DNA of 52,122 nucleotides from contig JARRJV010000008.1 in assembly GCA_037388825.1 (NCBI GenBank), positions 1 to 52,122 of the forward strand, given 5' to 3'. Positions 25,260-35,077 of this stretch are shown here, in pieces (within the stretch, counting starts at the first letter, position 1; each line of letters begins with the position of its first letter). The notes below the pieces were generated by a model, which searched no databases, was not told the origin of the DNA, and saw only the letters and a program-made list of their open reading frames with translations. The position numbers and the translations under genes were made by a program. The stretch is from Acidiferrobacteraceae bacterium (GTDB lineage Bacteria; Pseudomonadota; Gammaproteobacteria; Acidiferrobacterales; JAJDNE01).

Positions 25260-28200
25260 ATGACCGCATCGCCCTCATCCAGATCCGCCGGCGCAATTGA
25301 CCGGGTGACCGACGTGTTGCACTTGGCCGGTGCCCCGGCACTGTCCCCGTTCCGGCGAGAACGCCTGCTGACTGAACTCCAGCGCAAGGTTCCGCGGGTA
25401 CAGTCCGTGACGGCGGAGTACCGCCACGTGGTGGCACTCAGCGCTCCCCTGGACGAGAAGGATTCACAGCTGCTTTCGCGTCTTTTGACCTACGGCCCGC
25501 AGGGTTCCGGCTCGTCCCTGGAGAACATTGATCTGATGGTGGTGCCGCGCCTGGGCACGATCTCGCCGTGGGCCAGCAAGGCCACGGACATTGCCCATCA
25601 CTGTGGACTGGAAGCCATCGTCCGTATCGAGCGCGGAGTCGTTTGGCGATTTGAAACCGGCGGGGAATCCCTGAGTGATGACGAGCGCGACGCCGTACTG
25701 CCGTTGATCCACGACCGCATGACCGAATCCGTGCTGGCGGACGAAACGGCGGCGGATGCCTTGTTTGCATCGGCGACCCCGGCCCCGGTTCGCGTGGTGG
25801 ATGTGCTTGGCGGCGGAGCGGAGGCCCTGCAGGCCGCCAATCGGGAACTGGGTCTGGCGCTGTCACCCGACGAGATCGATTACCTGGTCGAGAACTTCAC
25901 CCGTGCCGGCGTAAACCCCACGGACATGGAGTTGATGATGTTTGCCCAGGCGAACTCCGAGCACTGTCGACACAAGATCTTCAATGCCGACTGGATTGTC
26001 GACGGACGCAAGGCCGACCGTTCCCTGTTCGGGATGATTCGCTATACCGAGGAGCAAAACCCGAAGGGTACGGTGCTGGCCTACAAGGACAATGCCGCTA
26101 TCATGCAGGGCGGTAGCGCCGCCTGGCTGGGTCCTGATCCGGATACCGGCGAGTACCGATTTGTGCAGGACGAGCTGCATATCATCATGAAGGTGGAGAC
26201 CCACAACCATCCTACCGCGATTTCGCCCGATCCCGGCGCCGCCACCGGATCCGGCGGTGAGATTCGCGATGAGGGGGCGACCGGGCGCGGGGCCAAGCCC
26301 AAGGCCGGCGTAACCGGATTCTCGGTCTCGAATCTTCGCATCCCGGGCGCCGAACAGCCCTGGGAAGTGGACCATGGCAAGCCGGCACGCATCGTCGGCG
26401 CACTCGACATCATGATCGACGGGCCCATCGGTGGCGCCTCCTTCAACAACGAGTTCGGCCGGCCCAACATCGGCGGCTACTTCCGGACCTTCGAACTGGA
26501 AGTGGATGGCGAGGTGCGCGGGTACCACAAGCCCATCATGCTGGCTGGCGGCGTCGGCAATGTGCGCGCACAAAACTCCATCAAGGCCGAGATCTCGCCC
26601 GGTGCCCAACTCGTGGTCCTCGGTGGACCGGCAATGTTGATCGGTCTGGGTGGCGGGGCCGCCTCCAGCATGGCCACCGGTACCAGCGCCGAAGATCTGG
26701 ACTTTGCCTCCGTGCAGCGCAGCAACGCCGAGATGCAACGACGTTGCCAGGAGGTGATCGACCGCTGTACCACGCTGGGCCCCGGCAATCCAATCATTTC
26801 CATTCACGATGTGGGTGCCGGTGGTCTGTCCAATGCGCTTCCCGAACTGGTTGATGACTCGGCCCGCGGTGGGCGATTCCATCTGCGCGAGATACCCAAC
26901 GACCAGCCAGGCATGTCTCCCATGGAGATCTGGTGCAATGAATCCCAGGAGCGCTACGTACTTGCCGTGGAGCCGGCCAAGCTCGACGTGTTCCGACGTC
27001 TGTGCGACCGGGAGCGCTGTCCCTATGCCGTGATCGGCGAGGCAACGGAGGAACGTCATCTGTCCGTCGACGATTCCTACTTCGCAACACAGGCAATTGA
27101 GGACGCTGCCACGGCCGCGCGCAAGGAACGTCCGATCGACATGGACCTTTCGGTTCTGCTGGGAAAGCCGCCGAAGATGTTGCGCGACGTCGAACACCGA
27201 AAACGCAAGCTGCCGAAGTTCTCTACCCGCGGGATCGATGTCAGTGACGCTGCCTATCGAGTCCTGCGGCTGCCGACCGTCGCAAACAAGAATTTCCTGA
27301 TCACCATTGGTGATCGCAGCGTCACCGGTCTGGTATGCCGCGATCAGATGGTGGGTCCCTGGCAGGTGCCGGTGGCCGATGTCGCGGTCACGGCGACCGG
27401 TTATCGCGCGAACACGGGTGAGGCCATGGCGATGGGCGAGCGTACTCCCCTGGCGCTGATCGATCCCGCGGCGGCAGGACGGATGGCTGTGGGCGAGGCC
27501 GTAACGAATCTTGCCGCCGCCCGTATCGAAAAACTTCTGGACGTAAAACTGTCCGCCAACTGGATGGCCGCAGCAGGACATCCGGGCGAGGATGCCGCGC
27601 TGTACGATACGGTACGCGCGGTGGCGATGGAATTGTGCCCGGTCCTCGGGGTTTCGATACCCGTGGGCAAGGACTCCATGTCCATGAAGACGGTCTGGCA
27701 GGACCAGGAAGGCGAATCCCGTTCCGTAACCGCGCCCCTTTCACTGATCGTGACCGCCTTCGCGCCGGTGTGGGACGTACGCAAGACCCTGACACCGCAG
27801 CTGCGCACCGACAAGGGGCCCAGTGATCTGATTCTTCTGGATCTGGGTAAGGGAAAAAACCGCCTCGGCGGTTCCGCCCTCGCCCAGGTGTACGGCCAGA
27901 GCGGCAACAAGACACCGGACGTGGACGACCCGCGGGTCCTGCGCCTGTTCTTTCACCTGATCCAGGCCGTGAACCAGTTGGGCTATGTACTGGCCTACCA
28001 TGACCGTTCCGATGGCGGCCTGTTCGTGGCCCTGTGCGAGATGGCCTTTGCCGGCCACGCGGGTGTGGACGTGGACCTGTCAAGGCTTGGGCGCGATCCG
28101 GTGGCGGCCCTGTTCAACGAGGAGCTCGGTGCGGTGATTCAGGTTCCACGGGAACGACGCGAAGGCATTCTGGGCGCCTTCCGCAAGGCCGGCCAAGGAC

Positions 28201-29240
28201 GCTATACCCACCTGATCGGCACCGTGACCGCGGACGATCGTGTCTGCATCCGGCACAGGAACCGAACGATCCTGGACGAGCCCCGGGTCGACCTGCAAAG
28301 GGCCTGGTCGGAAACGAGCTATCAGATCCAGAGTCTGCGCGACAATCCGCTGTCCGCGCAGCAGGAGTTCGACCGGATTCTGGATCGCGGCGATACCGGT
28401 CTGTACGCACAGGCCAGTTTCGATGTGCAGGAAGACATCGCCGCACCGTTCGTGGCCCGGGGCGAACGACCGCGGGTCGCAATACTGCGTGAGCAGGGCG
28501 TGAACGGTCATGTCGAGATGGCGGCCGCATTTGACCGCGCGGGGTTCGCCGCGGTCGACGTGACCATGAGCGATATCATCGACGGGCGTGTGTCACTCAG
28601 GGACTATCATGGTGCCGTGGCCTGCGGCGGGTTTTCCTACGGTGATGTACTTGGCGCCGGAGAGGGCTGGGCCAAGTCCATCCTCTTCAATGCGCGCGCC
28701 CGGGATGAATTCTCCGCATTCTTCCAACGCGGCGACAGTTTCGCCCTCGGGGTGTGCAACGGTTGCCAGATGATGTCCAATCTGCACGAACTGATCCCTG
28801 GCGCCGAACTGTGGCCCCATTTCGTACGCAACGACTCCGAACAGTTCGAAGCGCGGGTATGCATGGTGCAGATTCCGGAAAACACGTCCTTGTTTCTTTC
28901 CGGAATGAACGGCTCACACCTTCCGGTAGTGGTAGCCCATGGCGAAGGACGGGCCGAGTTTCGTGAGCCGGGGGACATGGAGCAGTTGATTGTAGGCAGG
29001 CAGATCACCCTGGCGTTCGAAGACTATGCCGGACGACTGGCGGAAACCTACCCCTGGAACCCCAACGGTTCGCCCCATGGCATCACCGGATTGACGACCC
29101 CGGACGGTCGTTTCACGATCATGATGCCGCACCCGGAGCGGGTTTTCCGTACCGTCAGTAACTCCTGGCATCCGGACGAATGGGGCGAGGACGGACCCTG
29201 GATGCGCATGTTCCGCAATGCACGCGTCTGGGTTGGATAG
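25260..29240 (+). CDS. purL: Phosphoribosylformylglycinamidine synthase, single-chain type
   Basis: A 1,326-residue enzyme of purine synthesis that uses glutamine and ATP to convert FGAR to FGAM. From the N terminus: a PurS-like domain (about 25-150), a linker, two AIRS-type synthase halves (about 190-1010; NSEHCRHK and [13 protein letters not shown] are ATP-site motifs), and a class-I glutamine amidotransferase (about 1070-1326; nucleophile Cys in GVCNGCQM, His-Glu in PHPERVF). The single-chain form is typical of Gammaproteobacteria. The E. coli protein starts nearer the GAPALSPFR motif, so GTG 25305 is an alternative start. Confidence 0.97.
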   Translation: MTASPSSRSAGAIDRVTDVLHLAGAPALSPFRRERLLTELQRKVPRVQSVTAEYRHVVALSAPLDEKDSQLLSRLLTYGPQGSGSSLENIDLMVVPRLGTISPWASKATDIAHHCGLEAIVRIERGVVWRFETGGESLSDDERDAVLPLIHDRMTESVLADETAADALFASATPAPVRVVDVLGGGAEALQAANRELGLALSPDEIDYLVENFTRAGVNPTDMELMMFAQANSEHCRHKIFNADWIVDGRKADRSLFGMIRYTEEQNPKGTVLAYKDNAAIMQGGSAAWLGPDPDTGEYRFVQDELHIIMKVETHNHPTAISPDPGAATGSGGEIRDEGATGRGAKPKAGVTGFSVSNLRIPGAEQPWEVDHGKPARIVGALDIMIDGPIGGASFNNEFGRPNIGGYFRTFELEVDGEVRGYHKPIMLAGGVGNVRAQNSIKAEISPGAQLVVLGGPAMLIGLGGGAASSMATGTSAEDLDFASVQRSNAEMQRRCQEVIDRCTTLGPGNPIISIHDVGAGGLSNALPELVDDSARGGRFHLREIPNDQPGMSPMEIWCNESQERYVLAVEPAKLDVFRRLCDRERCPYAVIGEATEERHLSVDDSYFATQAIEDAATAARKERPIDMDLSVLLGKPPKMLRDVEHRKRKLPKFSTRGIDVSDAAYRVLRLPTVANKNFLITIGDRSVTGLVCRDQMVGPWQVPVADVAVTATGYRANTGEAMAMGERTPLALIDPAAAGRMAVGEAVTNLAAARIEKLLDVKLSANWMAAAGHPGEDAALYDTVRAVAMELCPVLGVSIPVGKDSMSMKTVWQDQEGESRSVTAPLSLIVTAFAPVWDVRKTLTPQLRTDKGPSDLILLDLGKGKNRLGGSALAQVYGQSGNKTPDVDDPRVLRLFFHLIQAVNQLGYVLAYHDRSDGGLFVALCEMAFAGHAGVDVDLSRLGRDPVAALFNEELGAVIQVPRERREGILGAFRKAGQGRYTHLIGTVTADDRVCIRHRNRTILDEPRVDLQRAWSETSYQIQSLRDNPLSAQQEFDRILDRGDTGLYAQASFDVQEDIAAPFVARGERPRVAILREQGVNGHVEMAAAFDRAGFAAVDVTMSDIIDGRVSLRDYHGAVACGGFSYGDVLGAGEGWAKSILFNARARDEFSAFFQRGDSFALGVCNGCQMMSNLHELIPGAELWPHFVRNDSEQFEARVCMVQIPENTSLFLSGMNGSHLPVVVAHGEGRAEFREPGDMEQLIVGRQITLAFEDYAGRLAETYPWNPNGSPHGITGLTTPDGRFTIMMPHPERVFRTVSNSWHPDEWGEDGPWMRMFRNARVWVG

Positions 29241-29297
29241 AAACAGCAGCTGTGGGGCCGGCTTCCGGAACCATCGCGATCAACGGGAATCAGAGTG

Positions 29298-30074
29298 ATG
29301 ATGAATAAACACAAGTGCAGAAAATATGCGGTATTGCCCTTTATATTGCTGGCTCTTGGCGGTTGCGCCACGGCTACCGGGGACACGGGCAAAGCCACCA
29401 ATCAGGCAAATACTACGGAACTGCAGCAACTGCGCAAGGAGGTTGAGGCATTGCGCAAGGAAAATGCCGCTCTCAAACGCATGCTTCCGCAGAACAATGG
29501 ACCCATTCGACCGGGCCCGGCACAAGTGAAGTATGGCGGTGCACCGGTCATGGGTGACCCAAAGGCAAAAGTGGCGATCATCGAGTTTTCCGACTACGAG
29601 TGCCCATTCTGCCGGCGCTATCACCGGTCCACCTTCCGGCAGATCAAGCACCAATATATTGATAAGGGGCGCGTCCAGTACCGCTACCGCGATTTCCCCC
29701 TGAGCTTCCATCCCCACGCCCGCACCGCCGCGGTCGCGGCCCATTGTGCCGGGGCCCAGGGCGAATACTGGGGTATGTTGCATGAGTTGTTCTCCCATGA
29801 TCGCCTCGGCGTAGGTGCCTATCGCAAATATGCGAAGTTCATGCACCTGGACGGGGACAAGTTTGACCGCTGTCTTGCCGACAGCGCCCCACTCGCATTG
29901 GTGAAGAAGAACTGGGACTATGGACGCAGTCTGGGTGTCGACGGGACACCCGCGTTTTTCATCGGCAAGGTGGACGGCGACCACATCACCAACGTCACCA
30001 TGGTCATCGGCGCGCTCCCGTTCGCCGCTTTTGAGCAGGTGCTGGACGCCACACTGAAGGGTGCCGCCGGCTAA
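29298..30074 (+). CDS. DsbA/ScsC-like thioredoxin-fold lipoprotein
   Basis: A 258-residue protein. A lipobox LALGGC puts the lipidated Cys at 23. It is followed by a heptad-repeat helix (LQQLRKEVEALRKENAALKRML, spread over about 42-63) that could make a coiled-coil oligomer. Then comes a DsbA-type thioredoxin domain with CPFC at 102-105 and a GTP cis-proline loop near residue 226. It should act on protein disulfides in the periplasm. An oligomerising stalk is known in ScsC and DsbC-like isomerases, so isomerase rather than oxidase activity is possible. GTG 29295 and ATG 29301 are alternative starts. Its stop overlaps that of the M48 gene. Confidence 0.87.
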   Translation: MMNKHKCRKYAVLPFILLALGGCATATGDTGKATNQANTTELQQLRKEVEALRKENAALKRMLPQNNGPIRPGPAQVKYGGAPVMGDPKAKVAIIEFSDYECPFCRRYHRSTFRQIKHQYIDKGRVQYRYRDFPLSFHPHARTAAVAAHCAGAQGEYWGMLHELFSHDRLGVGAYRKYAKFMHLDGDKFDRCLADSAPLALVKKNWDYGRSLGVDGTPAFFIGKVDGDHITNVTMVIGALPFAAFEQVLDATLKGAAG

Positions 30075-32011
30075 TCCGGTTCCGCCGCGGACAAGAGCGG
30101 CGGAACCGGACAATGCAGGCTGGCGCAGACCAGGCGAAGCAGTTCCGACTCGCCCAGGGTCAGTTTCCCGTCCCGGGAAACCGTCGTAACCAACGCCTTG
30201 ATCAGTTCCTGCTTCACCATCGGAAGCAGCACATCCAGCCTCGTCAATGCACGGTCCAGTGGTTCGACCCAGTGTTCTATCGGAACGTATCGAAGCGCAA
30301 CATTGGGCAAGAGTTGGTGTATGCCTGCATCGAAAGCGTGTGCAGCGTCCTGCCCATCGTCAGTACCGGCTCTTGCGACCACGGAAAACAGAGTCTGTAG
30401 TTCCTCCGTTCGCGCGATGAGCTTGGGTCGACGTGTGATGCTCGCCGGACCCTGCGGTGCGAGCGCTTCCGCCAGGTGGATGCGAATCAGGCGCGCAAGC
30501 ACGTAGTCGAGTACGGTCAGGGATGCATCCATGGCAACTAGTTCGCCAACCAGGGAAACCAGCGTGCGGAGCTGGGTTTCGGGCCGGTGTCGAAGGGCGG
30601 GGAAACAGATTTCCAGCAGGGGGACGCGAAGTGCGGGGTCCAAACGCAGGATCATCTCCTCGATCGACTTCATGCGTTGCTCATTTTCCGGCGTCATGCG
30701 GACGCGCTCGCGGATTCGTGCGTGTTGTCGTTCTCGCACTGGCGGATCGGGACTGAGAATCAGGGTCAGGACCAGGGCCAGGGCGTCGGTCGGTGAGTGA
30801 GCGGCGTCCCGGAGCGCGGATGGAAGATTGTCGTGATGCTGATGGGCCGCGCCCAGTGCGGCGCTGCCAGGATTGCCAATGGCGGCAATGACCGATAGCG
30901 GCAACCACGCTGCTTCCTGTGCGGGGGTAGGGGGCTTTTCCACAGGTGGCGGCGGTGTCTGCACCCGCGGCGCCAGCCGGATCTCATCCAGTTCCGAGGG
31001 ATCGAACGACGGTTCCAGGGCGCGAATCCGTTCGAGTATCGGTGGATGGGTGGCAAACATCTGCGTCAACAGGGAACTCTTTTCCGCCAGCAGCATGTGC
31101 GAGACCTCTTCCGTGTCTGCGCCCGAAATCACGGCGCGAAGAGGGGAGACGGCAATCTTTTTCAGCGCGCCGGCGATTCCGTGGGGGTTGCGCGTGAACT
31201 GTACCGCCGAGGCATCGGCGAGGGATTCCCGCTGGCGGGATACGATGGCCTTGATCCAGCGCGTCAACAACACACCAATGTAACCGATCGCGGCAAGGGC
31301 AACGCCCAGCAGCAAGATCAGGAGGACCGCCTTGCCGGCATCCCGCCCGACACGACCCCGGCGTGTCGTCACGCCCCGCAGGATGGTTCGGCCGACCAGG
31401 GCGATCACCAGAATCCCGAACGTGACACCCACCAGGCGGGTATTGAGACGCATATCGCCGTTCAGGACGTGGCTGAACTCGTGTGCGACAACGCCCTGCA
31501 ATTCGTCCCGCGTCAACACTTCCAGGGAGCCCCGGGTTACAACAATCGCGGCATCGCTGATACCGAATCCGGCCGCGAAGGCATTGATGCCGCCTTCGTT
31601 TTCCAGCACATACACATCCGGTACGGGGACGCCGGAGGCGATGGCCATCTCCTCGACGATGTTCAACAGCTGGCGTTTCTGGGGATCACCGGTACCGGTG
31701 TCGACCAGGGTGCCACCGAGGGAGCGCGCCAGAGTGCCGCCACCACCGGCCAGGCTGAAGATGCGAAAGAGGCTGGCCCCGCCGACGAGCACGGCGACGG
31801 TGACGCTGGACCACAGTACGGCCTCGGGGTGCTGGCCCGCCCAGGCATAGTAGGCCCGCGGCGGGAGATAGGGATCCGTGTTGATAATGGTGAGCATCGC
31901 CAGAATGGCAAGGTCGGTGATGGCAACGACGACCAGCGTCGCCAGAATGAACAGCAGCACGGCGATCACCGTGTATCGCCGTGAGCGTTGTTGTTGCTCG
32001 AAGAAGTTCAC
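30071..32011 (-). CDS. M48 family membrane metalloprotease (HtpX-like) with long C-terminal extension
   Basis: A 646-residue protein. Two membrane helices (about 15-40 and 65-85) come before the zinc peptidase domain: HEFSH at about 176-180 binds zinc, and further helices lie near 200-220 and 230-255. NEGGINAFAAGFG is the usual M48 motif ahead of it. The last 300 residues are unlike HtpX; the end (KQELIKALVTTVSRDGKL, then ESELLRLVCASL) resembles a TerB-like helical unit. HtpX-type proteases degrade damaged membrane proteins. It lies 27 bp downstream of lemA, a very common pairing. The function of the extension is unknown. Confidence 0.9.
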   Translation of the reverse strand: MNFFEQQQRSRRYTVIAVLLFILATLVVVAITDLAILAMLTIINTDPYLPPRAYYAWAGQHPEAVLWSSVTVAVLVGGASLFRIFSLAGGGGTLARSLGGTLVDTGTGDPQKRQLLNIVEEMAIASGVPVPDVYVLENEGGINAFAAGFGISDAAIVVTRGSLEVLTRDELQGVVAHEFSHVLNGDMRLNTRLVGVTFGILVIALVGRTILRGVTTRRGRVGRDAGKAVLLILLLGVALAAIGYIGVLLTRWIKAIVSRQRESLADASAVQFTRNPHGIAGALKKIAVSPLRAVISGADTEEVSHMLLAEKSSLLTQMFATHPPILERIRALEPSFDPSELDEIRLAPRVQTPPPPVEKPPTPAQEAAWLPLSVIAAIGNPGSAALGAAHQHHDNLPSALRDAAHSPTDALALVLTLILSPDPPVRERQHARIRERVRMTPENEQRMKSIEEMILRLDPALRVPLLEICFPALRHRPETQLRTLVSLVGELVAMDASLTVLDYVLARLIRIHLAEALAPQGPASITRRPKLIARTEELQTLFSVVARAGTDDGQDAAHAFDAGIHQLLPNVALRYVPIEHWVEPLDRALTRLDVLLPMVKQELIKALVTTVSRDGKLTLGESELLRLVCASLHCPVPPLLSAAEPD

Positions 32012-32038
32012 GCAGGCAGCCGCGCGACGCGGCAGGCG

Positions 32039-32623
32039 CTAGAACGAGACCTTGGGTACGGCGCGCTTTGATTCGTCTTCGATTTCAAGCAGAGTTCCCG
32101 GCTTGAAATGGAATGATCCCGCGATAAACGAACTGGGAAACATCTCACACGCGTTGTTGTAGTCCATCACCGAATCGTTGTACGCCTGGCGCGCGAACGC
32201 CACCTTGTTTTCGGTACTGGTCAGTTCCTCCGACATCTGCATCATGTTCTGATTGGCCTTCAGGTCCGGATAGGCTTCCACCACCGCCAGCAGCCGGGAA
32301 AGGGCTCCGGTCAACGCGGATTCGGCGCCACCCAGCTTCTGAATGGCTTCGGCCGACGCCGGGTCGGCGGAGGCGTGCTTCAGGCCCGCCACCGCGGCAT
32401 TGCGTGCGGCCACCACGGCCTCCAGGGTTTCCCGCTCGTGCTTCATGTAGCCCTTCGCGGTTTCCACCAGGTTGGGGATGAGATCATGGCGACGTGTCAG
32501 CTGGACATCGATTTGTGCGAAGGCGTTTCGGAACCGGTTGCGCAGAACGACCAGCCGGTTGTACAGAACGATGACGAAGACGAGCAGGGCGACAATGATG
32601 CCGATGAAAATCAAGCCTCCCAT
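32039..32623 (-). CDS. LemA family protein
   Basis: A 194-residue protein with one N-terminal membrane helix (about 3-22), followed by long helices. The typical pattern YNRLVVLRNRFRNAFAQIDVQL then RRHDLIPNLVETAKGYM is clear. LemA proteins are anchored with the bulk facing the cytoplasm or periplasm depending on lineage, and their role is not settled. It is encoded directly ahead of an M48 peptidase, so a chaperone or regulator of that protease is plausible. AGGAG precedes the ATG. A TATACT at 32674-32679 (minus strand) could be a -10 box. Confidence 0.93.
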   Translation of the reverse strand: MGGLIFIGIIVALLVFVIVLYNRLVVLRNRFRNAFAQIDVQLTRRHDLIPNLVETAKGYMKHERETLEAVVAARNAAVAGLKHASADPASAEAIQKLGGAESALTGALSRLLAVVEAYPDLKANQNMMQMSEELTSTENKVAFARQAYNDSVMDYNNACEMFPSSFIAGSFHFKPGTLLEIEDESKRAVPKVSF

Positions 32624-32800
32624 GATTTCACTCCTGTGTATTCATTATTTGGTAGCTAGTTATGTCCTTGTCCAGTATAGCTGCAATCGGGAACTGCGGT
32701 CTTCCCGTTTTCCGCTTGATGGTGCGGGCTGGACGCACCGGGCGGAGTTGGCCAATATGTAAGGAATGGTTACAGCCTGTCAGGATGGCGGGAGAGGGTG

Positions 32801-33145
32801 ATGGCAACCACGGAACGATTTTCTTCCTTTGTTGAATTCTGGCCATTCTACGTGTGCGAACACAGTGTGCCGGCAACGCGCATCCTTCATTTTGTCGGGA
32901 CCGCAACCATCGCTCCGCTGGCCGCCGCCGCGATCCTGTACAGCCCCTGGTTTTTCCTGGCCATACCGTTCAGCGCATATGGCTTCGCCTGGATCGCCCA
33001 TTTCCTCGTTGAGCGCAATCGTCCAGCGACCTTCACCTACCCGGTGTGGTCGCTCATGGGCGACTTCAGGATGTTTGCGCTGATGTGCGCGGGACGAATG
33101 AGTAAAGAAGTACAGAGGTGTCAGCATTTGCGTTCGAGTTCGTAG
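32801..33145 (+). CDS. DUF962 / Mpo1-like membrane protein
   Basis: A 114-residue protein with two hydrophobic helices (about 31-48 and 49-66). Conserved features of the family are RILHFVGT and IAHFLVERNRPATFTYPVWSLMGD, whose histidines match the iron-binding residues of the yeast Mpo1 dioxygenase that shortens 2-hydroxy fatty acids. Start at ATG 32801 behind GGAGAGGG. The end overlaps the predicted start of the next gene by 28 bp, pointing to coupling. A fatty-acid or lipid role is inferred from the family. Confidence 0.88.
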   Translation: MATTERFSSFVEFWPFYVCEHSVPATRILHFVGTATIAPLAAAAILYSPWFFLAIPFSAYGFAWIAHFLVERNRPATFTYPVWSLMGDFRMFALMCAGRMSKEVQRCQHLRSSS

Positions 33146-33813
33146 GGGGACCCTTGTTTGACCGACAGTTGACGCACCTTGTCCTCCTTGCCCTGCTCCT
33201 TGCGGGCTTGTACACGGTCATCGGCGACAATGCCCTGCGTGGCCAGTGGCTCGGCCTGGACACGAAACGCTGGATCATCTGTGCGGCCCTGGTGCCAATC
33301 CTGCATCAGGTATATGTCTGGTTTGCGTGGCGCACCGAGGAGTACCACCAATGGTTCAGCCGCCGCTTCGGATCCTGGGCCTTCCCGGTCTATGGGGCCG
33401 TGTTCGTGATGTTGTTGGTGTCCCGGCTCCTGTCGGTCCTGGCCCTGGCAATTGCCAACCATGGAACCATCGGGTTCAGCCCGACGGTCGGATGGTTTTT
33501 GTCCCTGCTACTGGCGATCCCGCTTGTGTACCTGTTCTACTCGGTAGCGCGGTATTTCACGTTCCGGCGTGCCATGGGTATCGACCATTTCGATGCCAGC
33601 TACCTCGATCTGCCATTGGTGCGCCAGGGTATTTTCCGCCTCAGCCCGAACGCGATGTATGTCTTCGGATTCCTTGTGTTGTGGATTCCGGGGTTGGCCC
33701 TGCGCTCGGAGGCGGCGCTGTGGCTGGCCCTGTTCAACCATCTTTATATCTGGGTTCACTACTATACAATCGAGCTTCCGGATCTGCGCCGCCTGTACAA
33801 GACACCGGTATAG
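33118..33813 (+). CDS. Polytopic membrane protein, possible phospholipid/isoprenylcysteine-type methyltransferase
   Basis: A 231-residue protein with about six membrane helices. The C-terminal part (PNAMYVFGFLVLWIP, then HLYIWVHYYTIELPDL) resembles the SAM-binding end of PEMT/ICMT-like methyltransferases, where a conserved Glu near the last helix binds the cofactor; I rate this as moderate. The GTG at 33118 overlaps the DUF962 gene; a TTG at 33154 closely follows GGGGGA and is an alternative start. With DUF962 ahead and NnrU behind, it forms a group of small membrane proteins likely to act on membrane lipids or quinones. Confidence 0.55.
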   Translation: MSAFAFEFVGGPLFDRQLTHLVLLALLLAGLYTVIGDNALRGQWLGLDTKRWIICAALVPILHQVYVWFAWRTEEYHQWFSRRFGSWAFPVYGAVFVMLLVSRLLSVLALAIANHGTIGFSPTVGWFLSLLLAIPLVYLFYSVARYFTFRRAMGIDHFDASYLDLPLVRQGIFRLSPNAMYVFGFLVLWIPGLALRSEAALWLALFNHLYIWVHYYTIELPDLRRLYKTPV

Positions 33814-33873
33814 GGGCAATCGACCGGCGGATTCCCGGTCGCAACGGCGGTATTGCAGGGCGTACGAGGAGAT

Positions 33874-34560
33874 ATGGACGATTCACTTTTCTTTCTGGGC
33901 CTGGCCTCGCTGCTGCTGGTCCTGACCCACGTGGTCCCGTCCAGCGTCGGGATTCGGCGGCGCCTGGTGGCCATGCTCGGTGAAACGGTCTTTGCCGCGA
34001 TCTATTCGCTGCTGGCCCTGCTGATGATTGTGTGGACTGTAATCGAGTATCGCGATGCATCAACCGTGTATCTGTGGAACCCCGGTTTGCTTCATGTGCT
34101 TCCGCTGATCGTGATGCCCTTCGCCATGATTTTGCTGGTGGCCTCGGGATTGTCGCGCAATCCGACCGTGTACGGAAAAGGGGATGAGTTGAGAGAGGAC
34201 GCGGGTGCGAAAGGAATGATTCGCATAACCCGTCATCCTTTCCTGTGGGCGGTCATGCTGTGGGCGGCTGCACACATCGCCGCCAACGGTGATCTTGCTT
34301 CGCTGTTGTTTTTCGGGGGCTATCTCGCGCTTGCTGCTGTGGGTTCCGTGGCCCTGGACCGGAAATACGCCGATCGTTATGGAGAGGCCTGGATGCCGTT
34401 CGCGCGGCAGACGTCAAACATACCGTTTGCCGCCGTACTCGGCGGCCGTAACCGCATCATCTGGGGCGAGATCGGCTGGCTGATCCCGGTCCTCGGTCTG
34501 GTGATCTACGGCGCAGTTCTTGTCGGACACCAGTGGTTATTCGGCGTCCGGCCCTGGTAG
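33874..34560 (+). CDS. NnrU family membrane protein
   Basis: A 228-residue protein with about six membrane helices. The pattern THVVPSSVGIRRRLVAMLGE at the start, then RITRHPFLWAVMLWAAAHIAANGD, is typical of NnrU. NnrU was named for nitrite/nitric-oxide reduction clusters, but many copies, like this one, are not near denitrification genes. RHPFLWA also resembles the ICMT-like methyltransferase fold, so NnrU and the gene before it may be distant relatives. Start ATG 33874 has GAGGAG upstream. Confidence 0.9.
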   Translation: MDDSLFFLGLASLLLVLTHVVPSSVGIRRRLVAMLGETVFAAIYSLLALLMIVWTVIEYRDASTVYLWNPGLLHVLPLIVMPFAMILLVASGLSRNPTVYGKGDELREDAGAKGMIRITRHPFLWAVMLWAAAHIAANGDLASLLFFGGYLALAAVGSVALDRKYADRYGEAWMPFARQTSNIPFAAVLGGRNRIIWGEIGWLIPVLGLVIYGAVLVGHQWLFGVRPW

Positions 34561-34566
34561 TTTCCG

Positions 34567-34929
34567 ATGACCACCAGCCGACATGAAGAGTGCAAGCCGT
34601 TCCCGACCAAGGATGGATCGGAGATCCGCGAACTCATGCATCCAGCGGTCCATGGAAACCGCGCCCAGAGCCTGGCCGAGGCACGGGTGACCATCGGCGC
34701 GCGTACGCGAGCCCATCGCCACCGGCTCAGCGAAGAGCTGTATCACGTGCTCGAGGGAGAGGGACTACTGCATCGGGATGGTGAAACCGTACAGCTGTGC
34801 CCAGGGGATACTGCCTGCATCCCGCCAGGGACCGTGCACTGGATCGAAAACACCGGCGCCGGCCCGCTGCGCTTCCTGTGCAGCTGCAGTCCGGCCTACA
34901 GCCACGACGATACCGAGCTGGTCCCGTGA
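34567..34929 (+). CDS. Small cupin-domain protein
   Basis: A 120-residue single cupin. Motif one is AHRHRLSEELYHVLEGEG (two His and one Glu metal ligands), motif two GDTACIPPGTVHWI (last His ligand). Alone it does not reveal a substrate. It begins 6 bp after NnrU, so probably belongs to the same transcript. It is not closely similar to the cupin at 3582. Confidence 0.87.
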   Translation: MTTSRHEECKPFPTKDGSEIRELMHPAVHGNRAQSLAEARVTIGARTRAHRHRLSEELYHVLEGEGLLHRDGETVQLCPGDTACIPPGTVHWIENTGAGPLRFLCSCSPAYSHDDTELVP

Positions 34930-35077
34930 CGTAACGGGGCTTGCGCTCAGCGGCACTTGCGGTCGGGCAGGTCACAGGGCGCCGGTTGAACCCAGAAAAA
35001 AATACGTTAATACAGTAGTTTAGGATTGCTTTCTGACTCTGCCGATTTGGCACAGGATGTGCTTTCTTTGTGGGTCG

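Noticed and set aside
25863-27581. 572-codon open frame on the minus strand
   Set aside because: It lies fully antisense within purL, has no recognisable domain, and such long shadow frames are common in GC-rich genes.
34930-35077. Promoter boxes for the lytic transglycosylase gene
   Set aside because: The region is AT-rich and has TTGAAC and TACAGT, but their spacing is 19 bp and other pairs are equally weak, so no site is claimed.
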